Shown here in pieces: positions 35,071-45,381 of a stretch of DNA of 64,000 nt. Below the pieces are notes generated by a model, which saw nothing but the letters and a program-made list of their open reading frames with translations, was not told the origin of the DNA and made no database searches. Numbering within the stretch: the stretch's first letter is position 1; the number at the start of each line of letters is the position of its first letter. The translations under genes were made by a program, and so were the position numbers. This DNA comes from Candidatus Poribacteria bacterium (GTDB taxonomy: Bacteria; Poribacteria; WGA-4E; WGA-3G): positions 52,514 to 116,513 of the forward strand of contig JAAXHL010000016.1 of the NCBI GenBank assembly GCA_012270865.1, given 5' to 3'.

Positions 35071-35240
35071 CACGTTATATCAAATCCAGACTGCTGTCTA
35101 AACAGAAGTCCAGAACCACTCACTAAACTTATATCAGGAGAGATTATAAATATCTTATGTATACCTAACATGTCCTATCATAAGCAATTATACTTTAAAA
35201 TTAGTGCCTACGTCAAATTAAATTTATCAAAGATTCAACA
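35071..35240 (-). repeat. 170 bp dispersed repeat with embedded promoter, copy 1
   Basis: Shares its start (CACGTTAT), a hairpin-forming CAGACTGCTGTCTAAA, CAAAACTTATATCAGG-like stretch, ATTATACTTTAA and terminal GATTCAACA with the element at 55781-55950; both span 170 bp and read in the same orientation. No open frame is shared. In both cases a minus-strand gene lies to the left. Confidence 0.8.
35187..35216 (-). promoter_or_regulatory. minus-strand promoter inside the dispersed repeat, driving the XRE gene
   Basis: On the minus strand TTGACG (35216-35211) and TATAAT (35192-35187) are separated by 18 nt. The leader to the GTG at 34965 would be about 215 nt and include the CAGACTGCTGTC hairpin. 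Confidence 0.65.
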
Positions 35241-35362
35241 CTTCGGGAAAATCTATATGAAATTCAGGCAAGAATATGGTCTGAAATTGAGATTTTACGA
35301 GGCAAGAACGTGAAATATATTTTAACCCAAAAATCTTGGAAATGCAAATTTTAAATTTAAGT

Positions 35363-35392
35363 TTGACAAAAATTATAATATTAGGATAAAAT
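35363..35392 (+). promoter_or_regulatory. sigma70 promoter of the giant hybrid gene
   Basis: TTGACA (35363-35368), 18 nt, TAAAAT (35387-35392), about 210 nt before the ATG at 35605. Confidence 0.6.
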
Positions 35393-35604
35393 ATACACAT
35401 TATCGCCAATATTGTACCAAAAGCCTGTATCGCAAACATCTAAAGAAGCCAAGATACGAAAAAATAAGTGAACCGCATACCACTATAAACAGGGGTGTCT
35501 TCTCTCTCGGAGTGTGTTATAGATGGTAAAACCCCAAAAAAACACTCTTGTATTACCTGTTGGGAGAAGCGTGAAAAACAAGGAAAGGTGAGGGACATTA
35601 AAAT

Positions 35605-38600
35605 ATGAGAATGCGTAGTAGGTGTGAATATCGCTCGCAACGTTTTGCTGCTTTAATAAGTGTATTGATCTTTTTTGTCTCCGTGCTGTTCATCGCCGGA
35701 GTGTCGGATACTGTGTACGCACAGACGGTTTCGAGCACCGGCATGAAAACCGCCGCGATCCAGATCCGAGACGACATCTCTATCGGTAATATCCGAAAGG
35801 ATATTGCACGCCTGTCAAGTCTTGAGAGCCGTGTGACCGGCTATCCCCAAGCCGCAAGCGGTAGTAAATACATCTTTGACCGATTTGTTGAAATCGGTTT
35901 GCAAAACGTTGAGAGTCGTGAATTTCCAGTCACTGTACCGATTGATCATGGGGACAGTATCATTGAAGTGCTCTCAGCCGATGCCACTGTTCTACACACC
36001 TTTGAACTCACCCCGCTTTGGCCCAACCTTGTACGCACTTCACTCTTAGCAGACGGAATTAAACATACCGTATTAGCAGGGGAAACCCTGAAAGATATCG
36101 CCGACAGTTTCCAAATTGATGAATCCACTATCCTTGCAGATGAGCGGAACCAGTTTTTGGCGACACCGGTGGTTGAAGGGAGTACCGTCTATATCCCAAC
36201 AGGTGGGTTATCCGGTCCGCTCCTTTACGGCGATGACGCTGAACTCGCTGATTTCAACGGCACCAATATCGGTGGATTTTGGTATGAACTCCAAGACGGA
36301 GATACCCTCACAACCCTTGCACGACGTTACCAGATCACTGAAGCCAGCATCACCGATGATATACTCAATGAACACCTACAAAAAGCGTCCGATGGCATTG
36401 ATAACGATGAAGATGGCACTATTGACGAATACGGCGAGATTCCACTGCTCTCAGAAATTCGAGGTTGGGCAACAGATGGTATCGACAACGATGCCGATGG
36501 TTGGACGGATGAAGTACCCGGAGATGCTACCGATGGTATTGATAATAACAACGATGGGCAAATTGATGAATCCGGCGAATTCGTCGCTGCGAGTGAATCA
36601 AATGTCTTTATTCCGAAAGGCGCGATTGTCCTTCTCGACTTCAACTCCAGCACCCGATACATCAACGCTGCAATGCTCGGTGGCACCGCGGTCATCTTCA
36701 TCCAACCCGAAATCACCATCCGAGGCGAAGCGGAAAACAAATTTGGCACCGTTCCCGCGAACATCCCACGTTTTTGGATCTCTAAAACGGATGCCGATGT
36801 CCTTACAGTTCTGCTTGAAGAACAGCACGCGCAAGGGAATCAAGTCAATGTTCGTGTACGTGGTAAAATGACTTGGGAACGACGCGTCGGACAAAATATA
36901 CGCGGTTTTTTGGAGGGCGGCGACCCCACGCTCAGCGATGAACTCGTCGTTATCACGGCTTACTACGATGCTATGTCCGTGGTCCCAGCGATGGCACCCG
37001 GTGCAGACCCGACTTGCGGGATTGCAACGCTCATGGAACTTGCACGCCTCTTCAGTCAACCCCAGTATCGTCCCGGCTATTCTGTCCTTTTTGTCGCAGT
37101 TGACGGACATTTCCAAGGTCTTGCTGGCATGCGCGCGTTTATGGAAGGCATCGGGCAAGATATTGTCGGTGCTGATACAGACTCGCCGGGGACACCGACA
37201 ATGCACGGACTCCGCCGTGGACTCTCTACAGATATTATCGAATTTGAAGAACTCGGTAGAAGACTCCTACTCTCAATTGACCGGAGCGTTCTCGTCGATC
37301 TCCCCTCTCATTTTTTCCATGGCATACACAACGTAAAGGCTGATATCGAATCCCTCGGAATAACACTCGACGGCTTGGCAGAGACACGCTCTCAAATTGA
37401 CCGCCTCACCAATCAACAGCGCGATTTTTCTGAGCGTCAGAAGAAGCAGGCAGACAGGAATCGGAAACGAGAGAAACAAGGATTTACCGGCGAAGAGAAG
37501 AGTCTCTTGTTAGCGAATCTCGCACGTTCAAAGAAAGAGGCTTTGCAGACGACACACTTCCTTCGAGATATTGTCGGGAGACTCGCTGAAGTCCGTACAG
37601 TCGCACTCAACACAAGCCGAACCGCACAGACCGAATTAATTGAAACGATCGCCCTTCCAACCGCACGCCTTGATGTTTGGGCAGTCGATAAAATTATTCG
37701 CGCCATTGAAGCGGGTGAGGTGGATGAATATGCGAAGCATCCGAACGATGCCTATCTGGTTCCAGAGCAACGCGAATCGGACTGGTATATCCCCGTGCCA
37801 GAAGACCTTCCAGAAGAACTCGTCCCTGATATAGAGACGCTTAACAGAGTCCTCGCAGATTGGGAGATGAGCGATAAACGCAAGTTCGCACTGATGTGGA
37901 CTCCAGAAAAAGTCCTTGACCGACACCTCGACCTCCACAGTCTCAATAAGGCGAGGAAAGCACGTAGCATCCTAAATGCCACAACCGACACGCACGCGTC
38001 CGCCGCCGAAAAAGAGAGCCAACTCCTTGAAAAAGTACTCTCACAAATCTCTGATAGCCAACCCGTAGAAGAAGAAATTAAGGCAGATATCCGAAAACTC
38101 AAGGAAACACCGTTATGGCAAGGCACGGGAGACCTACTTTACGGTGGGAAATATCTGTCGAAAGCCGGTGTGGAACGCCTTAACACGATTGATACGCAAC
38201 TCCGACAACGTATCGCCGAATCTGATGATACCGTTGATACAGGGGTATTGGTTACCGACCTTCTTAAAGATAAACAAGGTATCTTTGAAATCGCCCTCCG
38301 AAACGCACGATTGGAGCGAACACGTATACAGAATCTGCTCGCGACCTCTCAAACTTTAGGACGTGAGTACCTCGCTGAAGAACTGCTCATCTTGGAAAAC
38401 TATCTATCGGAGAGTGAGGTGAGACAGGCACTTGATCTCCGTTTACACGTTGCAGCATATATCAATGAAAAGGAGCTGTTAGCAACTGTCAAAAAGCGTG
38501 CTGAAACGGATCTTGTAGCACTCGATAACCTTCTCAAACGTCTTCCGACATTGGATACAGATGTTGATGAAGAAACGAAAAACCTCCTACGAGACAACAT

Positions 38601-41600
38601 GCTAACCCTTCGGAACGCTCGCTTCCGCAATATTCAGAGTCGTATTGAAAAGATGTTGCGTATTGATACCGACGAATATAATCGGAAACTCGGGCAGATT
38701 GAAGCAGCAATCACACTCCAGGACCTGTTCAACCGTTACTACACCTCGCTCTTTATCAGCGTTGACCTTTCATCTCAGTCGGACCAGTTCGGTGTATTCA
38801 ACAAAGGATGGTTCTACGATCAAGAACCCGAATTTGTACTCCGCCGTGAATTTGCGAGTATCGGTAATAAACTCGCTACCTACGCACAAGATGCCGACTT
38901 CGGTGTCCGTATCCGTAAACTCTGGCAGTGGACGGATGACCAGATCCGACAAGCCGTTATGGCACGTCAATGGAATGTCGCAAACGGGATTTCTGATAAG
39001 GCTGCCCTTGAAGGGAAGACCCTCGAAACCTTACTCAGTTCACATTTCGGTAAACTCACTGGACTTAGCGGCGTGAGCCGACTCATGAAGATGCAGTTCG
39101 AGCAGTGGCGAAACCAAGGCGAACCTTCAGAGGATATGCTCAAAGATATGGACTATATCCGAAAAGAGGTTGAACGTTTCATCCGAAACGATGTACGCTC
39201 CGCAAAGAAGAATCGGAAGAACAGCATTCGGACGCGTGAACAACTTGACGCAATGCTCCGACTCCGACATGAGGACCCGGATACCTTCACCGATGACGAA
39301 ATTGAGGACATCAAAACCCTGATTTCCATCGCTGGACTCGGCGGACAGTCAAACTTCGTAAACGCCATATCCGCAAGTGGTGGAAAAACATGGAAAACAT
39401 ACATCCCGGGTAAAATCGCTTTTGATAGTGAGGTCGCGACGCTTGTCGGAAAAACAGGCATCGCTTTTGCAACGATTGAAGATGCCCGCGTTTTAACCGA
39501 TACACCACTTGATACAATTGATCGCGTCGATTTACGTGAAGGCGGTAATCTCCATCAGCAGGCACAGACACTTGCATCAGTACTCATTCAAGCACTCCGC
39601 GACGAAGAGATGCCGACCGCCGCTCGCGTTGGTAATTTCTATTGTAACCTCTTCGGGGATGTCGTGGAATTCGATGCACGTGAGTCCGCACTCCCGAATA
39701 AACCGGTGCCTTACCCGATATTGACGCTCCGCAGAAAGCATAAGACTATGATGGGTGTCCGCGGCGACTTGTTCGTGATGGGAGATAACAAAGGCAACTT
39801 CGAGGTCCCCGGTTTAGCGATGGAGGGGAGAGCCACGCGTCGCCTCGGCGGTGCGCAAGAGGTCGAAGCATATATCCTTGACAAGGATTCAGGCGACATC
39901 GTCTACGCTCCCGATTTAGGAAATTACGGGGCGAAACTCCTTCCGAATAAAGTGCCTATCAACACCCGTCGGCGCGGGTGCCGCGTCGTCACGTTCCCAT
40001 GTGTGTCCACCACTATCTATGATTTGGTTGACCAGCGATACCTGCGAACCTTACGAGAACTCGAAATTTATGACGCACTCACTGATAGCGCACCGGAAAA
40101 ATTCGGAATGTCCAAACCCTGGCAACAGGAGGGTGTCTCCGCAGCAGAACCTATCGCTCTCGTCTATAGTGAACCGAACACCCGTATCAAAATCGGAATG
40201 GCTTACGGACAGATCGGAAAACGGCTCTTGCTTATCAAGGCGACAAAGAGCGGGATGAAGAACCCGACACTCTATACCGGTGAAGGGTTCGTCGTACGTG
40301 AAAATGGACGTATTCGTATGACTCCGTACGTCGTTGTCCGGGATATGTGGTGGCTTGACGAGAACCGCTCACGACTCTATAAACGTTTCGGTATCTCGAG
40401 TGACCGACTCGACCAACTCCATCAGTACGCCAGTGAATACCTCGCCCGCGCTGAGACTGAACTGCTCCAAGATGACTACCAGCAGGCACTCAAACTTGCA
40501 CGTGCTGCATGGGGTTACGAATCACGCGCATACCCTGATGTCAAGCAGACAGGGAACGATGTCGTCAACGGTGTAATGTTCTATCTTGCACTGCTGATGC
40601 CGTTCGCTTACTTTATGGAACGCCTAATTTTCGGGTTCCCAAACATACACAAACAGATTATCGGGTCGTTCGGTATCTTTTTACTTGTGTTCTTCTTCTT
40701 AAGTCAGGTTCACCCTGCCTTCCAGATTACGACAACCCCTATAATTATTTTGATAGCGTTTGTTGTACTTGCATTGACAGTTATCGTCATCAGTATTATC
40801 ATCCGAAAATTTGAGGAGCAACTCGAAAAGATTCGGCAAGAAGGGAACAAGGTTTACAAGGCAGATGTCGGACGATTGAGCGCAAGTGCCGCAGCGTTTA
40901 GCTTGGGAATCTCCAACATGCGGAAACGGAAAGGGCGCACGATCCTGACCTGTTGTACGCTCGTCATCCTGACCTTCACTGTTATCTCGTTCACCTCTGT
41001 CCGGACGTTTATGCATCCGAACAGAACCAGCCTTCCACAGGTAACACCGCGCTATACAGGACTTCTCATCCGTGACCAGTACTGGCGTCCACTTGAAGAA
41101 CCGGTATTGACTTCTGTGCGAAACGATATGCAGAAAACGCAGATCACACTCACAGATTTAGAACGGCTCCTGAGACGTAAGAACGAAATTCTTATCAAAG
41201 ACGGACAGCAACCGATCGATATTTCGGAAACCATTACAGATTTAAAACAGGGCGGTTTTATCCAACAGGTGGACGAAGAATCTGTTGTGACGGTCGGGAA
41301 TAGGATCGCGCCGCGTGCATGGTATCAGTCTTCCGGTACCGGTGATCAGTCGTTTGTACAGTTGACCCGTACACCCAATGAAATAGATACATCGCCACCG
41401 ACGCATCAACTGACAGGGGAAGCGTTGACCTTCGCTGCGAATATGCTTGTTGGGATGGGCGACTCAGAACCTGCCGTTACGGGTATTGATAGATACTTGC
41501 AATACGGAAAATGGTTTGACCCTGCTGATGCCAGCGAATGGCCCACCGAGTGGCCCTACGCAATCGTTCTCCCGAAAGGGATGGCAGAATTGCTGAAGAT

Positions 41601-42924
41601 TACCGAAAGTGACATGGGTAAAGCAACAGTTTCTGTCTACGGTGCGGACTTTACCGTCGTCGGTGTCCTCGGTATCGGGTTCAAAGACCTCACCGATAAC
41701 GATGGCGAAGAACTCACACCTGTCGATTATCAGTTGATGCAACAGCAACGGAGTCGCGGTGCTACCGGCGATGAGACGCTCGAAGGCGAATTGCAGAAAT
41801 ACCTACACCTTACACCAGACAGCATCGCAATCCTGCCTTATGAAGTGGTTATGAACCAAGGTGGGACGCTCCGAAGCGTCGCTGTCAACATGGAACCGGG
41901 TGATGACGACCCGAAGCTGCTCGGTGCGATTGATAAGTTAGATCTCATTATGGCACCTCTCATGAACCGTATCGCACTCGACTTCTTCGTCGGGCGCGAT
42001 AAAGACACATACCTCTATAGCAGTATCGGGATGACGAGTTTCAGTGGGATGGGTAACCTGTTTGTACCCATCTTGATTGCCGCGCTCATTGTCCTTAATA
42101 CGATGCTCGGGGCAGTCTATGAGCGTGTCCGAGAAATTAGTATCTACAGTTCAGTCGGTCTCGCCCCGGTACATATTGCCTTCCTATTCCTTGCCGAGGC
42201 GTGCGTATACGCTATCGTCGGTGCCGTTTTGGGATACCTCATGGGACAAGCAATAGCGACGACGCTTGTCCACTTCGGATGGCTTGCTGGGTTGACACTC
42301 AACTATTCATCAATGTCAACTGTCGTCGCAACGATTATCGTCATGATTGTCGTGCTTCTGAGTACGCTTTACCCAGCGATCAAAGCCTCACGGATGGCTG
42401 TCCCGGATATTGAGCGTAAATGGAAACTTCCGGAACCGGAAGGTGATGTCTGGCATTTCAACCTGCCTTTCACAGTACTTGAAGAAGAATCACTCGGTTT
42501 GAACGTCTTTATGCGTGACTATTTTGAGGCACACGCAGATGAATCTGCAAGCGATTTCTATACCGATCAGGTTGCCTTCAGTGAAGCGGCAGAGGATTCC
42601 TACCAGATTAGCATGATGGTATGGTTAGCACCTTACGATTTGGGAGTGAGTCAGTCGATCCAGTTCGTTACATCGCCAGTCGGAGGCGAGGAGGAGGACC
42701 TCTTCAAAATCACGTTGGATGTCAATCGTGAGAGTGGCGAGATCGCTTCTTGGAAACGTGTCAACCGACGCTTCCTTAACCTCCTACGCAAGCAGCTGCT
42801 CATCTGGCGTACATTCAGCGTTGATGTGCGGGCAGAATTCCATGAACGCGGTAGAACGGAAGGTATGCAATCGTCGGATGAAGAGGCGACACAGATGGAT
42901 CCGGCACTGACACCAGCGGATTGA
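35605..42924 (+). CDS. 2439-residue M28-like / LysM / FtsX permease hybrid protein
   Basis: An N-terminal signal segment (about 13-40, ending VYA) precedes a region resembling M28 peptidases (IRKDIARLSSLESRVTGYP near 63-81; ITAYYDAMSV, GADPTCG, LMELARLF, GLAGMRAF near 450-515). Into it are inserted two LysM-like modules (HTVLAGETLKDIADSF near 155; YELQDGDTLTTLARRY near 230) and three DGIDNxxDG calcium-type repeats (about 268-325). The metal-binding residues of M28 are largely replaced. Residues about 590-1300 are long charged helices. Membrane helices cluster near 1650-1720; then NMRKRKGRTILT near 1770 opens an FtsX permease domain, a large extracytoplasmic part, and the last three helices (VLNTMLGAVYERVREISIYSSVG near 2165). 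The ATPase at 51043 is the likely energy partner. Confidence 0.85.
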   Translation: MRMRSRCEYRSQRFAALISVLIFFVSVLFIAGVSDTVYAQTVSSTGMKTAAIQIRDDISIGNIRKDIARLSSLESRVTGYPQAASGSKYIFDRFVEIGLQNVESREFPVTVPIDHGDSIIEVLSADATVLHTFELTPLWPNLVRTSLLADGIKHTVLAGETLKDIADSFQIDESTILADERNQFLATPVVEGSTVYIPTGGLSGPLLYGDDAELADFNGTNIGGFWYELQDGDTLTTLARRYQITEASITDDILNEHLQKASDGIDNDEDGTIDEYGEIPLLSEIRGWATDGIDNDADGWTDEVPGDATDGIDNNNDGQIDESGEFVAASESNVFIPKGAIVLLDFNSSTRYINAAMLGGTAVIFIQPEITIRGEAENKFGTVPANIPRFWISKTDADVLTVLLEEQHAQGNQVNVRVRGKMTWERRVGQNIRGFLEGGDPTLSDELVVITAYYDAMSVVPAMAPGADPTCGIATLMELARLFSQPQYRPGYSVLFVAVDGHFQGLAGMRAFMEGIGQDIVGADTDSPGTPTMHGLRRGLSTDIIEFEELGRRLLLSIDRSVLVDLPSHFFHGIHNVKADIESLGITLDGLAETRSQIDRLTNQQRDFSERQKKQADRNRKREKQGFTGEEKSLLLANLARSKKEALQTTHFLRDIVGRLAEVRTVALNTSRTAQTELIETIALPTARLDVWAVDKIIRAIEAGEVDEYAKHPNDAYLVPEQRESDWYIPVPEDLPEELVPDIETLNRVLADWEMSDKRKFALMWTPEKVLDRHLDLHSLNKARKARSILNATTDTHASAAEKESQLLEKVLSQISDSQPVEEEIKADIRKLKETPLWQGTGDLLYGGKYLSKAGVERLNTIDTQLRQRIAESDDTVDTGVLVTDLLKDKQGIFEIALRNARLERTRIQNLLATSQTLGREYLAEELLILENYLSESEVRQALDLRLHVAAYINEKELLATVKKRAETDLVALDNLLKRLPTLDTDVDEETKNLLRDNMLTLRNARFRNIQSRIEKMLRIDTDEYNRKLGQIEAAITLQDLFNRYYTSLFISVDLSSQSDQFGVFNKGWFYDQEPEFVLRREFASIGNKLATYAQDADFGVRIRKLWQWTDDQIRQAVMARQWNVANGISDKAALEGKTLETLLSSHFGKLTGLSGVSRLMKMQFEQWRNQGEPSEDMLKDMDYIRKEVERFIRNDVRSAKKNRKNSIRTREQLDAMLRLRHEDPDTFTDDEIEDIKTLISIAGLGGQSNFVNAISASGGKTWKTYIPGKIAFDSEVATLVGKTGIAFATIEDARVLTDTPLDTIDRVDLREGGNLHQQAQTLASVLIQALRDEEMPTAARVGNFYCNLFGDVVEFDARESALPNKPVPYPILTLRRKHKTMMGVRGDLFVMGDNKGNFEVPGLAMEGRATRRLGGAQEVEAYILDKDSGDIVYAPDLGNYGAKLLPNKVPINTRRRGCRVVTFPCVSTTIYDLVDQRYLRTLRELEIYDALTDSAPEKFGMSKPWQQEGVSAAEPIALVYSEPNTRIKIGMAYGQIGKRLLLIKATKSGMKNPTLYTGEGFVVRENGRIRMTPYVVVRDMWWLDENRSRLYKRFGISSDRLDQLHQYASEYLARAETELLQDDYQQALKLARAAWGYESRAYPDVKQTGNDVVNGVMFYLALLMPFAYFMERLIFGFPNIHKQIIGSFGIFLLVFFFLSQVHPAFQITTTPIIILIAFVVLALTVIVISIIIRKFEEQLEKIRQEGNKVYKADVGRLSASAAAFSLGISNMRKRKGRTILTCCTLVILTFTVISFTSVRTFMHPNRTSLPQVTPRYTGLLIRDQYWRPLEEPVLTSVRNDMQKTQITLTDLERLLRRKNEILIKDGQQPIDISETITDLKQGGFIQQVDEESVVTVGNRIAPRAWYQSSGTGDQSFVQLTRTPNEIDTSPPTHQLTGEALTFAANMLVGMGDSEPAVTGIDRYLQYGKWFDPADASEWPTEWPYAIVLPKGMAELLKITESDMGKATVSVYGADFTVVGVLGIGFKDLTDNDGEELTPVDYQLMQQQRSRGATGDETLEGELQKYLHLTPDSIAILPYEVVMNQGGTLRSVAVNMEPGDDDPKLLGAIDKLDLIMAPLMNRIALDFFVGRDKDTYLYSSIGMTSFSGMGNLFVPILIAALIVLNTMLGAVYERVREISIYSSVGLAPVHIAFLFLAEACVYAIVGAVLGYLMGQAIATTLVHFGWLAGLTLNYSSMSTVVATIIVMIVVLLSTLYPAIKASRMAVPDIERKWKLPEPEGDVWHFNLPFTVLEEESLGLNVFMRDYFEAHADESASDFYTDQVAFSEAAEDSYQISMMVWLAPYDLGVSQSIQFVTSPVGGEEEDLFKITLDVNRESGEIASWKRVNRRFLNLLRKQLLIWRTFSVDVRAEFHERGRTEGMQSSDEEATQMDPALTPAD

Positions 42925-43060
42925 AGAATTGCAGTTAGCCGTCAGCAATCGGCAATTAGTAAAAGAGGTTCTCTTTCTGAGAGCCGATTGCGAATTAAAA
43001 AAAGGGACTTATGCAAACCCGTTTGCAGGCAGGGTTTGAAACCCCGTCTGCAGTGCTTAT
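42925..43060. repeat. intergenic repeats after the giant gene
   Basis: 42929-42996 is a decayed inverted repeat (AGCCGTCAGCAATCGGCAATTAG with AGCCGATTGCGAATT opposite), and 43024-43051 is a palindrome (GCAGGCAGGGTTTGAAACCCCGTCTGC), a relative of the one at 32433-32453. Confidence 0.55.
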
Positions 43061-43114
43061 TATGTGAGACTTCTTCAAAAAATGCGGAAGTCTTGTTAAA
43101 AAAGGACAGAAAAT

Positions 43115-43309
43115 GTGGAAAGAGTAGCTGGTATTATTATCATCATTGGTACCTTGTTATGGCTGTTTAGTGTTATCGTCCTTGAAGGACGTTGGCAATG
43201 GCAAATGTTCTCGGCTCTTGTGCTGACAATCGGTATCTTCTGTGCGCATTTCTGGGAAGAGCTACGAGACACTGGCAGCACCAAAGAGTCAGGCGACGAA
43301 CAAGAGTAA
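43115..43309 (+). CDS. small two-helix membrane protein
   Basis: 64 residues with two hydrophobic segments (about 4-20 and 30-46) and an acidic tail. It starts at a GTG at 43115 (an ATG two bases earlier is followed quickly by a stop), with AAGGA about 11 nt upstream. It lies between the giant hybrid gene and the OPT-like gene and is likely part of the same operon. Family unrecognised. Confidence 0.6.
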   Translation: MERVAGIIIIIGTLLWLFSVIVLEGRWQWQMFSALVLTIGIFCAHFWEELRDTGSTKESGDEQE

Positions 43310-43392
43310 GTCGCCAGAGGCATCAGTTATCAATCATTAGACAGACGATTTCCTGCTGATAACTGATAACTAAGAAAAGGAGAACATTCGAT

Positions 43393-45381
43393 TTGGCGAG
43401 AGAAAGAGTATCACAAGCAGATGAATGGCAAGCTTGGGCGCAGCGATACGACATCGAAGGCGGTATCCGTACCTTTGAGTCGGGGTTGACGGTTAAGGTG
43501 TTCGTCGGAGCACTTTTCGTTGGCTTGTTGATGATGCCAGGCTCCATCTATCTCGGTTATGTATCCGGCGAATCTGGCGCGGGGGCAGCGCCATGGGTTG
43601 CGGTTATTCTATTCACCGAACTTGCACGGCGCTCCTTTACAACCGCACGGCGGCAAGAACTCTATATGCTACTCGGGCTAACCGGGGCAGCGGTCGGGAG
43701 TGGGATGCAGTACCGGAGTTTTATCTGGTATGCATACTTTATCAATACGCCGCAGGCGGCTTCTTACGAGATCGCAGATAAAATACCAGCGTGGGTTGTA
43801 CCCGCAGGGGATTCTGTTGGTGTCCTGACGCGGAATCTATTACATCCAGACTGGATGCTACCTATCGGGATCTACCTTGCAGGAAAACTCCTCGGAACTT
43901 TGCGATCCGTCAGTGCACAGTATATCTTGTTCCGCCTCACAGCAGACCTCGAACGGCTGCCGTATCCGATGGCGCCTATCACGGCGCAAGGCGCAACCGC
44001 ACTCGCAGAAACGACAGGGAAAGAAGAGACTTGGCGATGGCGGGTCTTCTCTATCGGTTCTATGGCAGGACTCATCTGGGGGTTCCTCTATATCGGTGTG
44101 CCGGCACTTACCGGGGTCATGATGACCACGCCGATTCAGATCCTGAAGATCCCGTGGATAGATTTTACGCAGAGCATCGAGGGATTCGCACCGACAGGCG
44201 TTTTCGCACTCCGAACCGATTTCGGACAAATGCTCTTCGGGTTCGTGCTGCCGTTCCCGATTGTCATGACAGAGTTCATCGCCGCAATGGCGACGCAATT
44301 CGTCTTGAACCCACAAATTCTCTACCGATTTGAGATCCTCCATCAGTGGAAACCTGGATTGGACGTTCGCGCCGTCGGATTGTTCAACGGACTCGATTTC
44401 TGGACACCGGCTGGCATGGGGAAATCATTTAGTTTCGCAATTGTCGGTATGGCAGCTTCGATTCCGATGCTCTTTAAGATGCGGAGGTCCAAGAAAACCG
44501 CAGGCGAACGCGGCTCCTTCGCACCACCGCCGAACCGCGGCGATTTCCCGATATGGTTGATGGGCCTGTTGTGGCTCATCGGTATGGGTGGATTCGTCTG
44601 GCTCATCCACTGGATGGTCCCTAATTTCCCATTGAGTTTCCTGTTAGGCTTCGCGTTCTTATACACTCCGCTCAACTCGTATATCACCGCACGGACCTTC
44701 GGGGTCTTAGGGCGCGACCTGTTCGACATACCGTACCTCCACGAAATTACCTTTATTTTAAGCCGATACGAGGAGGTAGACATCTGGTTCGCACCGCTGC
44801 CTGACGAAGATTACGGACGCGGCACACAGAGTTGGCGTGTACTTGAATTGACAGGGACAACCTTCACTTCAAATCTTGCAGGGACACTCCTGATTATGCC
44901 AATCCTGATTGTCAGCGGAATTGTGGTGATGCACTTTATCTGGCAGATCGCACCGATCCCGAGTGCACAGTATCCATACGCACAGATGATGTGGCCCATT
45001 AACGCCACAAACGAATGTCTCTGGAAAACGTCATTGCGGGATGGAAATAGCCAGATGCTCCAAGCGATTCGCGGCGATTATGTCGCTGCCGGGTTTACTG
45101 GAAGTCTTGCTATCTACGGGATGTTGTGGGTCTTTAAACTACCGTCAATGTGGTTCTACGGCATTGTCGGTGGTATCGGTGCCGATCCGGGCAGCATGAT
45201 TGCGCGGCTACTCGGGGCAATCATCGGGCGGTTCTACATGATTAAACGGTTCGGTATGAAACGCTGGTATATGTTCAACCCGGTACTCGCAGCAGGATTC
45301 GCTTGCGGAGTCGGTCTCATCGGTATGGGAACTGTCGCAATCGCCCTCGTCTCCAAAGCCGTTATTGTTAAACCGTTTTAA
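43393..45381 (+). CDS. large polytopic membrane protein, OPT/DUF6785-like
   Basis: 662 residues with about 15 hydrophobic segments. After a soluble N-terminus comes FVGALFVGLLMMPGSIYLGYVSG near 35-57, then FTELARRSFTTARRQELYMLLG near 76-97, LPYPMAPITAQG near 195-206, a large loop with SYITARTFG near 431-439, and a C-terminal GADPGSMIARLLGAIIGRFY near 597-616. This arrangement is that of oligopeptide-transporter-like proteins found next to FtsX genes in these lineages. Start is TTG with AAGGAG 9 nt upstream. It is a distant relative of the 8314-10254 protein. The substrate is unknown. Confidence 0.78.
   Translation: MARERVSQADEWQAWAQRYDIEGGIRTFESGLTVKVFVGALFVGLLMMPGSIYLGYVSGESGAGAAPWVAVILFTELARRSFTTARRQELYMLLGLTGAAVGSGMQYRSFIWYAYFINTPQAASYEIADKIPAWVVPAGDSVGVLTRNLLHPDWMLPIGIYLAGKLLGTLRSVSAQYILFRLTADLERLPYPMAPITAQGATALAETTGKEETWRWRVFSIGSMAGLIWGFLYIGVPALTGVMMTTPIQILKIPWIDFTQSIEGFAPTGVFALRTDFGQMLFGFVLPFPIVMTEFIAAMATQFVLNPQILYRFEILHQWKPGLDVRAVGLFNGLDFWTPAGMGKSFSFAIVGMAASIPMLFKMRRSKKTAGERGSFAPPPNRGDFPIWLMGLLWLIGMGGFVWLIHWMVPNFPLSFLLGFAFLYTPLNSYITARTFGVLGRDLFDIPYLHEITFILSRYEEVDIWFAPLPDEDYGRGTQSWRVLELTGTTFTSNLAGTLLIMPILIVSGIVVMHFIWQIAPIPSAQYPYAQMMWPINATNECLWKTSLRDGNSQMLQAIRGDYVAAGFTGSLAIYGMLWVFKLPSMWFYGIVGGIGADPGSMIARLLGAIIGRFYMIKRFGMKRWYMFNPVLAAGFACGVGLIGMGTVAIALVSKAVIVKPF

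Larger units (their letters stand above)
34966..35604. other. 639 bp AT-rich divergent intergenic region
   Basis: No gene is supported. It holds the 170 bp dispersed repeat with a minus-strand promoter (35071-35240) and a plus-strand promoter (35363-35392) for the giant hybrid gene. Open frames here run through the repeat, lack ribosome sites and are considered spurious. Confidence 0.7.

Noticed and set aside
34978..35313. 111-codon frame in the AT-rich region before the giant gene
   Set aside because: It runs through the dispersed repeat, which in its other copy has no matching frame; no ribosome site.
43791..44333. 180-codon plus frame and a 161-codon minus frame inside the OPT-like gene
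   Set aside because: Arginine-rich out-of-frame products of the transporter gene with no start signals.
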